A DNA stretch of 64,000 nucleotides, taken from positions 1-64,000 of the forward strand of contig JANNPX010000006.1 of the NCBI GenBank assembly GCA_031400455.1, read 5' to 3'. Position 1 is the stretch's first letter. The number at the start of each line of letters is the position of its first letter. The position numbers and the translations under genes were made by a program. This stretch comes from JANXYW01 sp031400455 (GTDB lineage Bacteria > Chloroflexota > Dehalococcoidia > DSTF01 > JACRBR01). Below, one piece after another: positions 9,829 to 18,813 of the stretch. Below the pieces are notes generated by a model that was not told the origin of the DNA, did no database searches, and worked only from the letters and a program-made list of their open reading frames with translations.

Positions 9829-10800
9829 ATGGCACTATTCACCGCATCTCGATGGCACCGGCTTGGGTTCGGGACGGCGGTCTTCGCCGCGGGCGTGCTA
9901 CTGCTCATCGCACGGCCGGGGATCGTCCTGGCGCATCACGTGACGATCACGGACAACCTGTCGTGCAGCAGTTGGAGTACGAAGGCCGAGTACATCGGCG
10001 GTCCGTCCGACCGGAAGATGGTCGTGAACGTGATGGTCAACGACGAACACATCGCGCAGACGTTCTACTTCGACAACGACGCCGGACATCTGGGCCATCA
10101 GAACTACTACCTGCTGTACCAGCGCGCTGGAACGGGCTCGCTGCACACGTCGGGCACGATCACGATGTACCAGAAGGTGAACGGCGCCTACACGAGCGTG
10201 GCTAGCGTCACCAACGCGAACGCGAACCTCACCTGCGCTTCGACCGCCACGCCGACGAATACTGCGACACCACCCAGCACGGCGACGCCGATCCCGTCGA
10301 CGAGCACTCCAACTCCGACACCGGGGCAGCCAACAAACACGCCGACATCGACGCCGACGGCAGGCGAACCGGGCACCGAGACGCCCGTCGCGACAAACAC
10401 GCCGCAACCAACCTCGACTACTACGACGAGCGAGACGATTACGCCGATCGCCACTGAAACAGCGACGGCGGTCACGACGGCCACCGCAACATCAACGACG
10501 GTATCCGTGCAGAGCACGAGCACGCCGGAATCCACGAACACATCCGTTGCAACCGGCAGCATCGAGACGCCGGAGCCACCGAGCACGCCGACGCTGGTGA
10601 GCCTTGTGCGCAACAGCACCTTCCCGGAACATCCGGGCGAAGATCAGTCGCCGTCCTCGCCGAGCGAGCGGGCGCTGCCCTCGACCGGACAGGGCGCGCG
10701 TACGCCGGGGGCGATCCTGGTGGGGCTGCTCGGCACGGTGCTGGCAGCGATCGGGCTGGCCGTATGCGCCAGCGGGATGCGGACGCGCGGAGTCATGTAG
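9829..10800 (+). CDS. Secreted stalk protein with LPxTG-like sorting tail
   Basis: The function is unknown. An N-terminal signal segment (about residues 10-36) precedes a small domain of about 100 residues beginning HHVTITDNLSCSSWSTKAEY. A long Thr/Pro/Ser stalk follows, about residues 140-270, rich in TPT and TNTP. The C-terminus has LPSTG, a hydrophobic helix (ILVGLLGTVLAAIGLAV) and a short Arg-containing tail, the three-part pattern of a sortase substrate. AGGAG lies seven bases before the ATG. No sortase gene is in the window. The product is inferred to stand on the cell surface, like the 14.0-14.6 kb protein. Confidence 0.75.
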   Translation: MALFTASRWHRLGFGTAVFAAGVLLLIARPGIVLAHHVTITDNLSCSSWSTKAEYIGGPSDRKMVVNVMVNDEHIAQTFYFDNDAGHLGHQNYYLLYQRAGTGSLHTSGTITMYQKVNGAYTSVASVTNANANLTCASTATPTNTATPPSTATPIPSTSTPTPTPGQPTNTPTSTPTAGEPGTETPVATNTPQPTSTTTTSETITPIATETATAVTTATATSTTVSVQSTSTPESTNTSVATGSIETPEPPSTPTLVSLVRNSTFPEHPGEDQSPSSPSERALPSTGQGARTPGAILVGLLGTVLAAIGLAVCASGMRTRGVM

Positions 10801-10825
10801 CCGCTCGCGATACGAATCGAGAATC

Positions 10826-10850
10826 GAGAGGGCGCCAGTGGCGCCCTCTC
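10826..10850 (+). terminator. Hairpin terminator after the stalk-protein gene
   Basis: A perfect 11-bp stem (GAGAGGGCGCC / GGCGCCCTCTC) with an AGT loop is followed by TTGCT. It lies between convergent genes and can serve both strands. The T-tract is short. Confidence 0.75.
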
Positions 10851-10890
10851 TTGCTATGCGCTCCGGGAGTCACGTCCGTGCGCTGGACGG

Positions 10891-11706
10891 CTAGATGGCC
10901 GTGGCCGTGATGAACTGCGGCGCGAGGCCGATGTGGAGCTTGCCGTCCGCTGTCCGGAAGGACTGGGCGAACGCCTGGAGCTCTTGCCAGGCTTGTTCGG
11001 TCTGCGCTTCATCGAGGCGGAGGACCGTGACCATGTCGCGCTGATAGAGGCTGTCGCCGGGCAGTGTCACCTCGAGGCTTTCGGGGCGACTGGTGACGGA
11101 TGAGAAGCCCGCAGCCTCGAGGATGGACCTCACGTACGCGACATCGCCGAATGCGAAGGGGCCGGGCGGCGGGCCGCCGTTCTCAGTGGGCGCGGGCGGC
11201 GGCATGTACTTCCCGAGGACCGCGCCCTGATACCAGCTATTGAGCTCTGCCGCCTGCCAGCAGGCGAACGCGAGCCGCGCGCCGTCTTTCAGATGGCGCC
11301 GGATGTTCTTGAACGCTGCAGCCGGATCCGAGAAGAACATGACGCCGAACTGGCTCTCGACGGCGTCGAAGGGGCCGCCTGGGATCGCGTCGGCCTGTGC
11401 ATCACCTACGGTGAATGTGGCGTTCGTGAGGGCGGCATCCTTGGCGCGCGTAGTCGCAAGTTGCACAAGTGGCTCGGAGATGTCGAATCCGGCGACGCTG
11501 CCCGTGGGGCCGACGGCGCGGGCTGCGTCGATAGCGAGCAAGCCGCCGCCGCAGCCGACGTCGAGGACGTTCTCGCTATCCCGTAGCGCGAGCAGTTCCA
11601 ACAGCGGCGCTGTCGTCAGCGCGGTGATGGTCTCGCCGCGGCGCGGCCACGACGCCGCGAGGCCCGGGACGTTCCAGCGCTGGCGTTCGCGTTCGTTCAC
11701 GGTCAT
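10891..11706 (-). CDS. SAM-dependent class I methyltransferase
   Basis: This is a UbiE/Coq5-like methyltransferase. The SAM-binding motif I is VLDVGCGGGLLAIDAA, about residues 43-58. The later acidic and hydrophobic motifs (VAGFDIS, FDAVESQFGVMFF) are in order. The start giving MTVNERERQRWN is preferred over one 165 bases upstream because AAGGAG lies nine bases before it and the longer version would run into uvrB. The protein has 271 residues. The substrate is unknown. It lies 43 bases downstream of uvrB on the same strand and could be cotranscribed. Confidence 0.82.
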   Translation of the reverse strand: MTVNERERQRWNVPGLAASWPRRGETITALTTAPLLELLALRDSENVLDVGCGGGLLAIDAARAVGPTGSVAGFDISEPLVQLATTRAKDAALTNATFTVGDAQADAIPGGPFDAVESQFGVMFFSDPAAAFKNIRRHLKDGARLAFACWQAAELNSWYQGAVLGKYMPPPAPTENGGPPPGPFAFGDVAYVRSILEAAGFSSVTSRPESLEVTLPGDSLYQRDMVTVLRLDEAQTEQAWQELQAFAQSFRTADGKLHIGLAPQFITATAI

Positions 11707-11749
11707 CCGGCGTGACTCCTTCGCGCGGTAGCTTAACGGAGTCGACCGC

Positions 11750-13831
11750 CTAGCGGCGGCCGCGGACCGGGGCACGGCGCTGGTAGCGGCCGCCGGGCTT
11801 CGCGCGCGGCTGTGAGCCGAGGGAGCCATACGAGGACTGGGCGAATTCGTGGAGGGCAGACTGGTCGTCAATCATTGCCTTGCGCAACTCGACGACCTGA
11901 TCGCGGAGCAGCGCGGCCTTCTCGAATTCGAGCGACTTGGCGGCGGTCTTCATCTGCGATTCGAGATCGCGTACGAGGCGCGCCATCTCGTCCTTCGGTA
12001 GCCGCTTGACGTCGTAATCGACCCTCTCGTCGGCGACCTTCTTGATCTGGTCGGTGATGTCGCGGATGGCCTTCGTGATGCCCTCCGGCGAAATGCCGTG
12101 CTCTTCGTTGTACGAGCGCTGGATCGCGCGGCGGCGTTCGGTCTCATCGAGCGCGAAACGCATCGATGCGGTGACGTTGTCGGCGTACATGATCACGTGG
12201 CCATCCACGTGCCGCGCGGCGCGACCGATCGTCTGCACCAGCGACCCGCCGGACCGCAGATAGCCCTCCTTGTCGGCATCGAGGATGCAGACGAGGCTCA
12301 CTTCAGGCAGGTCGAGACCTTCGCGAAGCAGGTTGATGCCCACAACTACGTCATAGACACCAAGACGGAGGTCGCGCAGGATCTCGACGCGCTCCATCGT
12401 GTCCACTTCGCTGTGGAGGTAGTGCGTGCGGACGCCCATCTCCGACAGGTAGTCGGCCAAGTCTTCCGCCATGCGCTTCGTCAGCGTCGTGACCAGCGTG
12501 CGCTCGCGGCGCGCGATGCGCTGCTGCACCTGATCCAGAAGATCGTCGATCTGGCCGCGCGTCGGCTTCACTTCGATCACCGGGTCGATAAGGCCCGTGG
12601 GACGGATCACCTGCTCGGCGATCTGGGCGCTGACGGCGAGTTCGTGAGGGCCGGGGGTGGCGGAAACGAAGATCACCTGGTTCAGGTGGTTCTCGAACTC
12701 CTCGAAGTTGAGCGGCCGGTTGTCCATCGCCGAAGGCAAGCGGAAGCCGAATTCGACCAGCGTCTGCTTGCGGGCGCGGTCGCCGTGGTACATGCCGCGC
12801 ACCTGCGGCACCGCGATGTGCGACTCGTCGATGAACATCAGAAAGTCGTCCGGGAAGTAGTCGAGCAGCGTCCACGGCGTGCTCCCTGGCGCTCGGCGCG
12901 CGAGGTGCCGGCTGTAATTCTCGATGCCCGAGCAGTAGCCGGCCTCGCGCAGCGTCTCGATGTCGTAGTTCGTGCGCTCTTCAAGCCGCGCAGCCTCGAG
13001 GATGCGCCCCATCGCGCGCAACTCCTGCGTGCGTTCGCGCATCTCGATGCCGATGTCCTCGATCGCCGCGTCGAGCTTGTCGTGCGACGTCACGAAGTGT
13101 TTCGCCGGGTAGATGTCGACGAAGTCGCGGTCGGCGAGCAGCTCACCGGTGAGTGGATCGATCTCGATGATGCGCTCGACCTCATCGCCGAAGAAGTCGA
13201 TGCGGACGGCCAGCTCCTCGTACGAGGGCTGGATCGTGATGCTGTCGCCGCGCATGCGGAACTTGCCGCGGATGAGGTTCATGTCGTTGCGCTCGTATTG
13301 CATGTCGACCAGGCGGCGCATGATGCGGGAGCGGTCGAAGCGCTCACCCTTCTTCACATTCACGATGAAGCTCTGGTACTCCTCCGGCTCGCCAAGACCG
13401 TAGATGCACGACACCGACGCGACGATCAGCACATCACGGCGCTCGAACAGCGCGCGCGTGGCGGCGTGGCGCAGCTTGTCGATCTCCTGGTTGATGTCGG
13501 CGTCTTTGGCGATGTACGTGTCGGTGCGGGGGATGTACGCCTCCGGCTGGTAGTAGTCGTAATACGAGACGAAGTACTCGACTGAGTTCTCCGGGAAGAA
13601 CTCCTTGAACTCGGAGCAAAGCTGTGCCGCGAGGGTGCGGTTGGGCGCCAGCACGAGCGTGGGGCGCTGGTAATGCTGGACGACGTTCGCCATCGTGAAC
13701 GTCTTGCCGCTTCCCGTGACGCCGAGCAGCGTCTGCGACCGGTCGCCGCGAGCCAGCCCGGCGACGAGCGCCTCAATGGCCGTCGGCTGATCGCCGGTGG
13801 GTAGGAAGTCGGAAACGAGCTTGAAGTCCAT
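11750..13831 (-). CDS. uvrB: Excinuclease ABC subunit B
   Basis: UvrB is the damage-verifying helicase of nucleotide excision repair. It is loaded by UvrA and guides UvrC incision. Starting at MDFKLVSDFLPTGDQP gives 693 residues, the normal length; the 34 codons upstream in frame are not family-like. Walker A is GVTGSGKTFT near residue 39. The beta-hairpin that clamps DNA is present (YYDYYQPEAYIP, then DADIN). Helicase motifs follow (DESHIAVPQ, QTIGRAARH). The C-terminal UVR motif that binds UvrC is visible (LEFEKAALLRDQVVELR). uvrA and uvrC are not in the window. Confidence 0.97.
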   Translation of the reverse strand: MDFKLVSDFLPTGDQPTAIEALVAGLARGDRSQTLLGVTGSGKTFTMANVVQHYQRPTLVLAPNRTLAAQLCSEFKEFFPENSVEYFVSYYDYYQPEAYIPRTDTYIAKDADINQEIDKLRHAATRALFERRDVLIVASVSCIYGLGEPEEYQSFIVNVKKGERFDRSRIMRRLVDMQYERNDMNLIRGKFRMRGDSITIQPSYEELAVRIDFFGDEVERIIEIDPLTGELLADRDFVDIYPAKHFVTSHDKLDAAIEDIGIEMRERTQELRAMGRILEAARLEERTNYDIETLREAGYCSGIENYSRHLARRAPGSTPWTLLDYFPDDFLMFIDESHIAVPQVRGMYHGDRARKQTLVEFGFRLPSAMDNRPLNFEEFENHLNQVIFVSATPGPHELAVSAQIAEQVIRPTGLIDPVIEVKPTRGQIDDLLDQVQQRIARRERTLVTTLTKRMAEDLADYLSEMGVRTHYLHSEVDTMERVEILRDLRLGVYDVVVGINLLREGLDLPEVSLVCILDADKEGYLRSGGSLVQTIGRAARHVDGHVIMYADNVTASMRFALDETERRRAIQRSYNEEHGISPEGITKAIRDITDQIKKVADERVDYDVKRLPKDEMARLVRDLESQMKTAAKSLEFEKAALLRDQVVELRKAMIDDQSALHEFAQSSYGSLGSQPRAKPGGRYQRRAPVRGRR

Positions 13832-13889
13832 GTAAGAGGTCGCTCTTGCTGGTTGGCTATTGACGTTTAGTGCGCGGGGTGAACACCTC

Positions 13890-13895
13890 AGGATA
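13890..13895 (-). promoter_or_regulatory. Possible extended -10 element for uvrB
   Basis: On the minus strand TGCTATCCT forms an extended -10 (TG-N-TATCCT) about 60 bases before the uvrB ATG. No good -35 is present, and I see no LexA-type operator in the gap. Confidence 0.3.
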
Positions 13896-13955
13896 GCAGG
13901 GTCGCGCGCCACGCTGCGGTCCGATGCTGACATCGAATGGCAGCAGAGATCAGGA

Positions 13956-13981
13956 GAGGCCGCCGGAAATCCGGCGGCCTC
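13956..13981 (-). terminator. Perfect 12-bp hairpin downstream of the LPxTG stalk gene
   Basis: GAGGCCGCCGGA and TCCGGCGGCCTC are separated by AA, 29 bases past the stop of the 14010-14654 gene. There is no U-run after it on the minus strand, so it may need another factor to terminate. Confidence 0.6.
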
Positions 13982-14009
13982 TGTGGCTTACGCTGATGGC
14001 TTCGCGCGC

Positions 14010-14654
14010 CTACGCGCGTTTGCGCCAGGCCACCGAGCCGGTGATTACAGCAAGACCGGCCAGGCTGATCGCCAGCGCGAACCATGACGGGCTCAGCGCG
14101 GCGCCGGTTCCGCCTGAGCCCGTGCCAGGCAGCGTCGTCGCAGCACCGGGCGCGCCAGCCGCACGTGTCGCGGTGCCCGCGGCAGCCAGCGGCGTGTTCG
14201 TCACCGCGACGGTAGCGGTGGCCGTGCACGTCGGGGTCGCGGACTTAGTGGGCGTATTGGTGGGAGTTCTGGTTGGCGTGTTTGTGGGCGTGTTGGTCAC
14301 GGTCGGGGTGAGTGTTGCCGTCGGCGTGTTGGTTGCCGCAATCGGCGTGTTGGTCGGCGTATTTGTCGCGGTGAGCGTGTTCGTCGCGGTCGGCGTGGCG
14401 GTGTCCGTCGGCGTCGGGGTGGTCGTCGGGGTGGACGTTGTAGTCGGGGTCAGAGTAGGAGTCAGCGTCGGAGTCAACGAGGGCGTATTCGTCGGCGTGG
14501 ATGTAGCAACGGTCGCGGTGGCCGTTGGCGATGCAGTCGCGGTGTCTGATGCTGTGCAGGCGAACGCTGTGCCGATGCTGCCATTCGCTGGCAGCACCAT
14601 CAACGCCGTCACAGCAAGTGACATCGCGACAGCGAGGTTAATGAGCTTTGACAT
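14010..14654 (-). CDS. Thr/Pro-rich surface stalk protein with LPGTG tail
   Basis: The 214-residue product has a signal peptide of about 33 residues ending in AFA. A stalk of almost only Thr, Pro, Ala, Ser and Asn follows (about residues 38-165). The C-terminus has LPGTG, a hydrophobic helix (FALAISLAGLAVITG) and WRKRA. This is the layout of a sortase-anchored wall protein with hardly any folded domain, so it may act as a spacer or a glycosylated coat. AAGGGG lies nine bases before the ATG, and AGGAG is just upstream of that. The codon repeats make the DNA look like a tandem repeat, but periodicity is imperfect. Confidence 0.7.
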   Translation of the reverse strand: MSKLINLAVAMSLAVTALMVLPANGSIGTAFACTASDTATASPTATATVATSTPTNTPSLTPTLTPTLTPTTTSTPTTTPTPTDTATPTATNTLTATNTPTNTPIAATNTPTATLTPTVTNTPTNTPTRTPTNTPTKSATPTCTATATVAVTNTPLAAAGTATRAAGAPGAATTLPGTGSGGTGAALSPSWFALAISLAGLAVITGSVAWRKRA

Positions 14655-15108
14655 AGACGTGTTCCCCTTCTCCTGGGACTGATATAGGCGCGCAGAGGCG
14701 CCGGAGGCACTCCAACCGGGGGATCATAGCAATCCAGGCGACACCAGGCAGTGCGGAGAACACTGAGATTTGGGACGAATTCGTGACTTCCATAGCGCTG
14801 GCGGGTAACGATCCGATCATATTCGGCGGGGGCTCACCAATGCAGCGGCGATGAACCCCACGCCTCCGCCAGCGGCCGTCGTACTCGACCTAGTGTGCTC
14901 GCCGAGTTGCCCGTCGAGTCGGGCGCCGGCGTCTAGCTGACGGGGTGCCGGTGGCAGGAGTGCGGATGCATTCGACCGCCTCCATCGCGTACGGAGGACC
15001 CAAAGGATTGCATCACGCGCTCCTGCGGCCTTCAGGGAAACGCGGATTGCCGGGACACCGCGGGGTTCCGATACACTCGCAACAGGGTTGTTGAGCGAGG
15101 AGAATCCC
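14655..15108. other. Divergent intergenic region between stalk gene and galU
   Basis: These 454 bases hold no credible gene; the small ORFs across them lack ribosome sites and recognisable content. A minus-strand -10-like TATGAT (14723-14728) may serve the stalk gene. The galU-side promoter candidate is listed separately. Confidence 0.4.
15047..15077 (+). promoter_or_regulatory. Candidate galU promoter
   Basis: TTGCCG (15047-15052) and TACACT (15072-15077) are 19 bases apart, longer than ideal. They lie about 30 bases before the GTG start. The same TTGCCG box is used in the better-spaced tRNA-Phe promoter of this window. Confidence 0.35.
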
Positions 15109-15978
15109 GTGCGTGTACGTAAGGCGGTGGTGCTGGCGGCTGGATATGGGACGCGCATGCTCCCCGCAACGAAAGCACAGCCTAAGGAATCCCTCCCCCT
15201 CGTAGACAAGCCCATCATCCAGTACACCGTCGAGGAAGCCGCAGCGGCCGGAATCTCGCAGATCATCATCGTCACCGCCGCGAGCAAGCGCGCCGTAGAG
15301 GATCACTTTGACCGCTCGCTTGAGCTGGAGATAACGCTCCGCGACAAGGGCGATCACGCCCGGTTGGCCGAGATCCAGCGGATCAGCGAGATCGCCAATT
15401 TCATGTACATTCGCCAGACGGAACAGCGGGGTATCGGCCACGCCGTCTTGCAGGCGAAGCACGCTGTCGGCGACGAGCCGTTCCTCCTGATGTTCCCGGA
15501 CGACGTGCTCATAGCTGAGGTGCCCGTCGCAAAGCAGATGGTGGACGTCTTCGAGGAGCACGGCGGCTCCGTGATCGCCGTCCAGGAAGTCGCGGACTCG
15601 GACGTCGAGCAGTACGGGATCGTGGCCGGCACCGATCTCGGTGGGGGCGTGGTGCGGCTCGACACGCTCGTCGAGAAGCCGAAGCTGGAGGATGCGCCCT
15701 CGCGACTCGGCATCGTCGGCCGGTATGTGTTGACTCCCGAGATCTTCGAGATGATCGAGAAGACGCCGCCCGGAAAGGGACGCGAGATTCAGATCACTGA
15801 TGCGCTGGTGGCGCTGATGCAAATACAGCCCGTCTTCGGATACCAGTTCGAGGGTCGGCGTTACGACACCGGCCGGCCGCTGGGGCTCCTGACTGCGGCG
15901 ATTGAGATCGGCATGCGGCGAGCAGATATCGGCCCCGGGCTGCGCGAGTTCCTGCGAACCCTCCCGCTGGAGGACTGA
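15109..15978 (+). CDS. galU: UTP-glucose-1-phosphate uridylyltransferase
   Basis: GalU makes UDP-glucose from UTP and glucose-1-phosphate for polysaccharide and surface glycan synthesis. The nucleotide-binding start LAAGYGTRMLPATKAQPKES and the sugar-site motif VEKP are present. So are the family signatures GIGHAVLQAKHAVGDEPF and GKGREIQITDAL. The start is a GTG giving VRVRKAVVLAAG: GAGGAG lies six bases before it, whereas the upstream in-frame TTG has no such site. The result, 289 residues, is the usual GalU length. Confidence 0.95.
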   Translation: MRVRKAVVLAAGYGTRMLPATKAQPKESLPLVDKPIIQYTVEEAAAAGISQIIIVTAASKRAVEDHFDRSLELEITLRDKGDHARLAEIQRISEIANFMYIRQTEQRGIGHAVLQAKHAVGDEPFLLMFPDDVLIAEVPVAKQMVDVFEEHGGSVIAVQEVADSDVEQYGIVAGTDLGGGVVRLDTLVEKPKLEDAPSRLGIVGRYVLTPEIFEMIEKTPPGKGREIQITDALVALMQIQPVFGYQFEGRRYDTGRPLGLLTAAIEIGMRRADIGPGLREFLRTLPLED

Positions 15979-16026
15979 AGCGGGAGCCGCCCTGCTCTCC
16001 GCAATCTCCGCACACTACACTGCAGT

Positions 16027-17349
16027 ATGTCTGACGCTTCAACCGGTGCCGCGCGGAAGGTGATCGGGCGGATATTGTCGCTCGGCGTCCCGCTGCCGGG
16101 ACCGTCGGTCGACAACTACACGTTCATCAGCGCGCCGTCGTTCTTCGACTACGACGCGATCGTCGTCGATCCGCGGGCGCTCTCGCTGCTGATCGAAGGC
16201 GTGATCGGCGGGTCGATCGAGGCGGTGACGTTCGCCGGGCTGCCCGTCGTGAACGGTGCCGCGACGCCATCGAGCGTCGCGCTGGACGACGTGCTGCTGC
16301 GGCGTCGCGACGAGACGCAGGCGCTGCTCGCGCAGGGCGGTGCTGTGGTCTGCTTCGCGCACCCAGCGACGATGCATGCCGGTGTTGCAGGCATCAGCAC
16401 GCTGGACGACTACTACTGGCTGCCCTCTCCACCCGCGCTCGTAGCAGGAGAGGGATCGCAGGCGCATGTCGTCGACTTCCAGCATCCGCTGGCGTCGTTC
16501 GTACACGGACAGCTCGCCAATATCGAGTATCGCGCTTACTGGCCGGACGGCGCGCTGCCCGGGACATGTGTGTTCGCGCGTAGCAGGGGCGGCGCTGCGA
16601 TCGGCGTTGAACCGCCAGCCGAAGGCGGACGGGTCATCTACCTGCCGCCGTTGAAGTCGATGCTGACGGGGGACGCGCGCTATGCGGCTTCAGACGCGCT
16701 GCAGGCCGGAATCCGGCGGGCGCTGAATGTCACTGCCGAGGGACGGCCGCCCGGCTGGCTCGGCGCGCACCCGCTGCATGGACTCGCCGAGCTGGCGGAG
16801 GCGATAGACGAAGCACGAGCGGCGCGAGACTACGCGCAGGCAACGCTCCAGTCCGCAGCGGCCGCGCACGACGAGCTGGCGCACTTCCAGCGCCTGCTCT
16901 GGCAAGAGGGGGCGGTTGGACTCGACGACGTGGTGATCCAGGCACTTCGCCTCATCGGGTTCGAGGTCTACGCCACTGACCGCCGAGAGATGGAACTGCG
17001 GGCGGACGGTGTCAGCGTGCTGTTCGAGATCGAGGCGAGCGAACACGCGATCGACCTGGCGCCGCACCACCGCTTGCGTCAGCGCATTGAGCGCGCGATC
17101 GAACGGCGAGGCGAAGCGCCGCGCGGAGTGCTGTTCATCAACGGACAGCGCCTAGAGGCGCCGGCGCATCGGACGGGCCAAGTGTCGGACGCGCTCCGGC
17201 TGGCAGCCGAGACGATGCGCTATTGCGTCGCGCCAACGTCCGCGCTCTACGACGCCGTGCATGCGAAGTTGTCTGGAGACGAGGCCGCCGTCGCCGAGTT
17301 CCGGCGCCAGCTCGTAGCCACGGATGGCGTGCTGACCACGCCGAAGTAA
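16027..17349 (+). CDS. Uncharacterised protein with C-terminal nuclease-fold-like domain
   Basis: I do not recognise the 440-residue protein as a whole. Residues 1-240 look like an alpha/beta domain with FDYDAIVVDPRA and GGAVVCFAH. A helical, Ala-rich, possibly coiled-coil segment covers about 250-295. Residues 300-420 show GLDDVVIQALRLIGFEV, then DGVSVLFEIEAS, then RGVLFING. This order of helix, acidic strand and Glu-x-Glu strand recalls restriction-endonuclease-like (PD-(D/E)XK) domains. The expected catalytic Lys is absent (EIEAS), so activity is doubtful. The gene ends 10 bases before the broken amine oxidase and could have been cotranscribed with it. Confidence 0.6.
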   Translation: MSDASTGAARKVIGRILSLGVPLPGPSVDNYTFISAPSFFDYDAIVVDPRALSLLIEGVIGGSIEAVTFAGLPVVNGAATPSSVALDDVLLRRRDETQALLAQGGAVVCFAHPATMHAGVAGISTLDDYYWLPSPPALVAGEGSQAHVVDFQHPLASFVHGQLANIEYRAYWPDGALPGTCVFARSRGGAAIGVEPPAEGGRVIYLPPLKSMLTGDARYAASDALQAGIRRALNVTAEGRPPGWLGAHPLHGLAELAEAIDEARAARDYAQATLQSAAAAHDELAHFQRLLWQEGAVGLDDVVIQALRLIGFEVYATDRREMELRADGVSVLFEIEASEHAIDLAPHHRLRQRIERAIERRGEAPRGVLFINGQRLEAPAHRTGQVSDALRLAAETMRYCVAPTSALYDAVHAKLSGDEAAVAEFRRQLVATDGVLTTPK

Positions 17350-17359
17350 CGGAGGTCCC

Positions 17360-17981
17360 ATGCCCGAGCGTGTTGACATCGTCGTCGTGGGAGCCGGATT
17401 CGCTGGTCTGGTCGCCGCCAGGGCAGATCGCCGAGTCGGGCACGAGTCGGGCAGAAGTGCTCACGCAGCGCATCCCGAATCGCTCCGTGATCAAGTGCCA
17501 CGCCGTCTACCCGACGCCGTTCTGGCGCAACGACGGCCTCACCGGAAACGCGACCAGCGACCGCGGCCCCGTGAAGCTCACGTACGACAACTCTCCACCG
17601 GATGGCTCGCCCGGCGTGCTGCTCGGATTCCTCGAAGGCAAGCACGCGCGCGAGATGGGGCGAGTGTCAGCCGAGGAGCGTCGCGCGGCCGTGCTCGACT
17701 GCTTCGTCCGGTACTTCGGCCCGGCGGCCGCGACGCCCGACGACTACTTCGAGAAGGACTGGTCAGAGGACGAGTGGACGCGCGGGTGCTACGGCGCACA
17801 CTTCCCGCCCGGGGTATGGACGGCGTTCGGACCGGCGCTGCGCGCGCCGATCGGCGAGATCCACTGGGCGGGCACAGAGACTGCGACCGAGTGGAGCGGC
17901 TACATCGACGGCGCCGTACAGTCCGGCGAGCGCGCGGCGCTGGAGGCGCTGGCGACACTACTGGGTCGCGGCACCGGCTAA
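17360..17981 (+). pseudogene. Flavin amine oxidase remnant with large internal deletion and frame change
   Basis: GGAGG lies just before an ATG that begins MPERVDIVVVGAGFAGLVAAR, the FAD-binding start of monoamine-oxidase-like enzymes. Around 17420 the frame stops matching. The next reading frame continues with IPNRSVIKCHAVYPTPFWR and ends with the family C-terminal FAD-binding motif IHWAGTETATEWSGYIDGA. Roughly 200 or more central residues normal for the family are missing and the two parts are one base out of frame. The gene is therefore a pseudogene, unless the deletion is an assembly error. Confidence 0.8.
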
Positions 17982-17988
17982 GGCTCGG

Positions 17989-18813
17989 CTACTCCGGACC
18001 GTCCGGATGGGTGCGTGCGACACCGATGGTGATGTTGTTGGATCCCGGAACGAGTTGTGGAAGCCCCACGCACGTGTAAGGCGGGTAGGCATAGGGCGGC
18101 GGTCCCGAGCCGTTGAGCGTAATGATTTGCCATCCACGTGACGCGTCGCGTTCGCTGAGACAGACGTCCCACTCGCGCACTCTAACGCCGAAGCCGCCGA
18201 CGGGAAGCGTTGTCGAAACGATTCCATCGTGGTCGAGGCTGTAGATGCGGGGGGAGAGCCGTCCACCGAATTGACAGCAAGCAGCACCGCCGAGTGCGAG
18301 CGTCACATTTTTGTCAGCAAAGTCCGTCTCGTGCCGATCCATGGCTCCATTCCGATTTCTATCGATGAACAGATGGACCGTCAGTCCATAGTCACCCGCG
18401 GGGAACGGACAGGAGTATCCAATTAGGCCGTACTTGACGTCCACTCCATCAACGTCCGCAGAGACGAAGACGTACCCTTGAGGGAGAGTTGGCGAAGGAG
18501 AAGCCACCGTTACCGGCCCAATGAGTCCGTGAGCTACACCGCGCCGGTTCGTCGTGGTCGTCATGTTGTTGCTGCTGATGTAAACGGTAGCCCCAAGCAC
18601 GGGAGAACCATCGGACACGCGGGTGATCCGTACGGCGAGCGGGACGGAGTCGCCGTTGCACTGCAGGCGCATCAGGCGCTCTGTTGAGTACTGAACCTCA
18701 ATCTTGTAGTCGGCGCTCGATGCCGCGTGCGCCGTATGAGTCGACCAGCCCGCCTGCGCAAGCAGGGCCAAAAGCGAGAGCGCGAGCAGGCGGATGATGC
18801 TGTGGCGGGGCAT
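17989..18813 (-). CDS. Secreted protein with Ig-like and calcium-loop-like segments
   Basis: The function is unknown. A signal peptide of about 30 residues (hydrophobic LLALSLLALLAQA, cleavage near AHA) starts the 274-residue product. Residues 55-125 look like a bacterial Ig-like beta-sandwich (VPLAVRITRVSDGSPVLGAT). FIDRNRNGAMDRHE near residue 150 resembles a Ca-binding loop of the SdrD-B/EF-hand kind. Several Cys residues suggest disulfides. It lies tail to tail with the amine oxidase remnant, with only seven bases between the ends. No homologue is recognised. Confidence 0.65.
   Translation of the reverse strand: MPRHSIIRLLALSLLALLAQAGWSTHTAHAASSADYKIEVQYSTERLMRLQCNGDSVPLAVRITRVSDGSPVLGATVYISSNNMTTTTNRRGVAHGLIGPVTVASPSPTLPQGYVFVSADVDGVDVKYGLIGYSCPFPAGDYGLTVHLFIDRNRNGAMDRHETDFADKNVTLALGGAACCQFGGRLSPRIYSLDHDGIVSTTLPVGGFGVRVREWDVCLSERDASRGWQIITLNGSGPPPYAYPPYTCVGLPQLVPGSNNITIGVARTHPDGPE

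Noticed and set aside
13832..13950. A LexA operator for uvrB
   Set aside because: No CGAAC-N4-GTTCG-like or other recognisable palindrome is present in the gap.
14010..14654. Repetitive DNA that might be a CRISPR or satellite array
   Set aside because: The period follows Thr/Pro codons of an open stalk gene and there are no unique spacers between constant repeats.
17223..17359. An ORF start upstream of the amine oxidase remnant, in the frame of its C-terminal half
   Set aside because: It overlaps the end of the preceding gene and shows no FAD-binding start. The true start has GGAGG and the Rossmann motif in another frame.
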